From Acidobacteria bacterium CG_4_9_14_3_um_filter_49_7 (GTDB taxonomy: Bacteria > Acidobacteriota > Holophagae > Thermotomaculales > Thermotomaculaceae), in assembly GCA_002789615.1 (NCBI GenBank), contig PFTO01000047.1, positions 1 through 25,140 on the forward strand: a stretch of 25,140 bases of DNA, in the 5' to 3' direction. The translations under genes and the position numbers were made by a program. The notes beneath the pieces were generated by a model that had not been told where the DNA came from, did no database searches, and worked only from the letters and a program-made list of their open reading frames with translations. Of this stretch, positions 22,896 to 25,140 are shown one piece after another; the stretch's first letter is position 1; each line of letters opens with the position of its first letter.

Positions 22896-24586
22896 CTCCG
22901 TCTCAAATCAACAAGATTCAATTGGAAGTACATCCGACGATTCCATTTAACCTTCTCAACACTGAAGACAAGGTCAGCGGACTCAAATTTCTGAATTCGT
23001 TCGTCAAGGTGGACTTTATTGTACCCAATAACCTCGAAGCGATGAAGCCCATCGCTGGCTTCAAACTTGATGTGGCGGCCATTTATCAGTTCGGGTTCTG
23101 TTTCTATAATTACATCCTTCACCATGAACACTGGTTGCGGGTTCCCAATTCCGAATGGCTCGACTTTTTTTAATTGCTCGTAAAAAACATCGTCGATCAG
23201 ACTGAATTCAACTTCACAATCTATTTCAATCTTGGGAGTAAACAATTCCTCCGGGAAATGCTGAAACAAATATTCATTGACGCCCTCCTTCAGTGCCTGC
23301 AAGTTATCCCGCTTCAGGGTAATGCCTGCAGCTTGTTGATGACCGCCGTAACTGCTCAGAAGTGACTCAAAATTTTCCAGTACATCAATGATGTTAATGC
23401 CCTCGATACTGCGTATGGACCCAAAAGCCATATCATCTTCAATACTTACAATGCCAACCGGGCGATAGTGCTTCTTCTGGACCTTGGAAGCCACGATACC
23501 AATTACTCCCTTATGCCAGTCTGTTCCGGAAAGGAGAAGGAAACGGGTATTCTCCATGTCTTCCTGTTCAATCTGATTCATCACCATGGATTCCAGTGTT
23601 TTTTCCAACCGCTGGCGCTCCGCATTTTTCCGATTCATATACTTGGCATATTCACGGGCATCGGTTTCCGTATTGGTCGTAAACATCTCAATTGCGTTTG
23701 TCGCATCACCCAGCCTGCCCAACGCGTTAATTCTCGGGGCAATCTTGTAGCTGATATCCACAGAAGCGATGCTTTCCCTGTCGATATTGCAACTCTCAAG
23801 CATGGCCTCAAGCCCACGTGTCGATGTCTTCTGGATGGCCTTCAGACCTTCTTTTACAAGAATACGGTTCTCGCTGAGAAGCGGAACAAGATCAGCTACG
23901 GTACCTATAGATACAATTTTCAACGCAAAATCCAAGGTTTCTGTGAGAGAAGTCCGTTGGGACAATGCCTGCACAAGTTTGAACACCACTCCCACACCGG
24001 CAAGTGGCTCATGTTCAAATCCACTGCCCGGCACTTTGGGATTAAGAATGGCCACCGCCTTATCCGGCAATTCCTTGTCCGGTTCGTGGTGGTCAGTAAT
24101 AATTACGTCTACCCCCATCTCCGTGAGGGCGTTGACCTCTTCAACAGCCTTTATTCCACAGTCGACAGTTATCAAAAGACGAAATGGGAACTGTTTTCTT
24201 TCTTCAATGAGTTTGTCTACTTTAACCCCATATCCATCTTTGAAGCGATTTGGAAGGGTATATGTTACGTCCCCTCCAGCTTCAGTGAGAAATTGTTTGA
24301 GGATCACAATGGCGGATATTCCATCTACGTCATAATCTCCATAAATTATGATTTTTTCCTTCCGGTCCAGTGCTTCAACAATGCGAGTTACAGCTGCCTC
24401 CATTCCTTTCATCAGGAATGGGTCATGGAGATCCTCCATGGTACCGTTGAAGAATCTCTCTACTTTGTCAGGCGTATCGATTCCCCGGATAACAAGGAGT
24501 TTCGCAAGAAACTCCGGAATTTGATTTCCCGTAGTGAGTCGGGAAACCGATTTGAAGTCAAATTGTTTTAGAGACCATTTATACAT
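22892..24586 (-). CDS. recJ: Single-stranded-DNA-specific 5'-3' exonuclease RecJ
   Basis: The protein has 564 residues. RecJ degrades single-stranded DNA in recombination, base-excision and mismatch repair. The DHH domain shows YGDYDVDGISA (about 81-91), LITVDCGIKA, the eponymous DHHEPD, and PRINALGRLGDA. The DHHA1 part has SGTDWHKGVIGIVASK and SYGGHQQAAGITL. The C-terminal oligonucleotide-binding fold follows, ending VDLRRR. The length fits the standard RecJ. The ATG at 24586 overlaps the accA stop by eight bases. Confidence 0.96.
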   Translation of the reverse strand: MYKWSLKQFDFKSVSRLTTGNQIPEFLAKLLVIRGIDTPDKVERFFNGTMEDLHDPFLMKGMEAAVTRIVEALDRKEKIIIYGDYDVDGISAIVILKQFLTEAGGDVTYTLPNRFKDGYGVKVDKLIEERKQFPFRLLITVDCGIKAVEEVNALTEMGVDVIITDHHEPDKELPDKAVAILNPKVPGSGFEHEPLAGVGVVFKLVQALSQRTSLTETLDFALKIVSIGTVADLVPLLSENRILVKEGLKAIQKTSTRGLEAMLESCNIDRESIASVDISYKIAPRINALGRLGDATNAIEMFTTNTETDAREYAKYMNRKNAERQRLEKTLESMVMNQIEQEDMENTRFLLLSGTDWHKGVIGIVASKVQKKHYRPVGIVSIEDDMAFGSIRSIEGINIIDVLENFESLLSSYGGHQQAAGITLKRDNLQALKEGVNEYLFQHFPEELFTPKIEIDCEVEFSLIDDVFYEQLKKVEPFGIGNPQPVFMVKDVIIETEPELINGRHIKFEASDGLHRFEVIGYNKVHLDERIQKFESADLVFSVEKVKWNRRMYFQLNLVDLRRR

Positions 24587-25140
24587 TCTGCTCTACTTTA
24601 ATTATTTTCCCGATATGTCTGAATTTTTTATATCTTTGTTCCTGCAGTTCCTCTGGTTTTAACCGAGCCAGTTTCTTCAGCTCCTTGCTTACACACTCGC
24701 CTGTTTTATCAATTGCAGCTTTGGGATTGGCATGGGCTCCGCCAATCGGCTCAGGAATTATCTCGTCAATGATGCCGAATTCTTTCAGAGACGGACCTGT
24801 AAATCTCAAAGCGCGGGCAGCATCTTCGGCCTTTGAAGCATCTTTCCACAGGATGGAAGCGCATCCTTCCGGTGAAATGACAGAGTAGATGGAATACTGC
24901 AGCATCAGCACTTTGTTTGCAACGGCAATGCCCAACGCTCCCCCACTTCCACCTTCTCCAATGATAACTGTGATGATTGGAACTTCCAATGAAGCCATCT
25001 CTCTGAGATTCCGTGCAATTGCTTCTGCCTGACCCCGTTCCTCCGCGTCAATGCCTGGATAGGCCCCGGGTGTGTCCACGAGCGTAATAACCGGAATCTG
25101 AAATTTTTCGGCTAATTTCATCAATCGAAGTGCTTTACGG
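24579..25140 (-). CDS. accA: Acetyl-CoA carboxylase carboxyltransferase subunit alpha, C-terminal part
   Basis: This gene enters from the right edge; the frame stays open through RKALRLMKLAEKF, a known internal stretch of AccA, so the apparent starts near 25124 are internal. With AccD it transfers the carboxyl group from carboxybiotin to acetyl-CoA, the first committed step of fatty-acid synthesis. Visible motifs are VDTPGAYPGIDAEERGQ, the oxyanion-hole GEGGSGGALGIAVA, the SVISPEGCASILWKD segment, and GGAHANP with the usual helical C terminus. About 185 residues are present of some 320. It is the first gene seen of the long minus-strand string. Confidence 0.95.
   Translation of the reverse strand, partial: RKALRLMKLAEKFQIPVITLVDTPGAYPGIDAEERGQAEAIARNLREMASLEVPIITVIIGEGGSGGALGIAVANKVLMLQYSIYSVISPEGCASILWKDASKAEDAARALRFTGPSLKEFGIIDEIIPEPIGGAHANPKAAIDKTGECVSKELKKLARLKPEELQEQRYKKFRHIGKIIKVEQNV

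Noticed and set aside
23468..24571. 367-residue plus-strand open frame opposite recJ
   Set aside because: It lies entirely antisense to a well-conserved recJ, and its sequence has no recognisable domain; it is a frame shadow.

Overview
The window reads as chromosomal core sequence from a Gram-negative (diderm) bacterium of deltaproteobacterial or similar deep-branching type. The evidence is an lpt lipopolysaccharide-export block joined to rpoN, hpf and a regulatory PTS with HPr kinase, plus a DUF4388-type protein and a CCG-domain iron-sulfur protein. I cannot name the species. Coding density is high. I see no CRISPR array, insertion sequence, tRNA or rRNA. Both end genes (an RsmB-type methyltransferase on the left, accA on the right) run off the window.

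Left part, plus strand (2-3869): four overlapping genes encode the end of an RsmB-type rRNA methyltransferase, a GlcF/HdrD-like two-[4Fe-4S] CCG protein, a full-length DsbD-type transmembrane thiol reductase and a small CPPC thioredoxin-like protein. A bidirectional terminator follows. A 57-residue 2[4Fe-4S] ferredoxin gene (minus strand, 3921-4094) converges on it and has its own near-consensus sigma-70 promoter. Back to back with that promoter is another (4181-4208) that drives aroB, aroD and a fused aroE-aroK gene. Together these three proteins cover four consecutive shikimate-pathway steps, from DAHP to shikimate 3-phosphate. A small XRE-type regulator follows.

Middle (7789-12465): after a terminator comes a 763-residue protein with a DUF4388-like cytoplasmic part, an acidic linker, one membrane segment and a C-terminal SPOR-like periplasmic part. 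Next is about 1.15 kb of AT-rich DNA in which I can support no gene. Then comes serC, closed by a strong bidirectional terminator.

Right part, minus strand (25140-12481): one tightly packed gene string, accA-recJ-lptC/A-like-lptB-rpoN-hpf-ptsN-hprK-EIIA(Man)-ptsH-ptsI, followed by miaB and a separately promoted bifunctional-nuclease (DUF151) gene. The PTS proteins make a complete phosphorelay (EI, HPr with His15 and Ser46, HPr kinase, EIIA-Ntr, EIIA-Man) but no sugar permease is present, which suggests a regulatory relay. The points most worth a second look are the aroE-aroK fusion, the 566-residue protein that appears to combine LptC and LptA, the membrane-spanning DUF4388/SPOR-like protein, the permease-less PTS and the empty AT-rich stretch.
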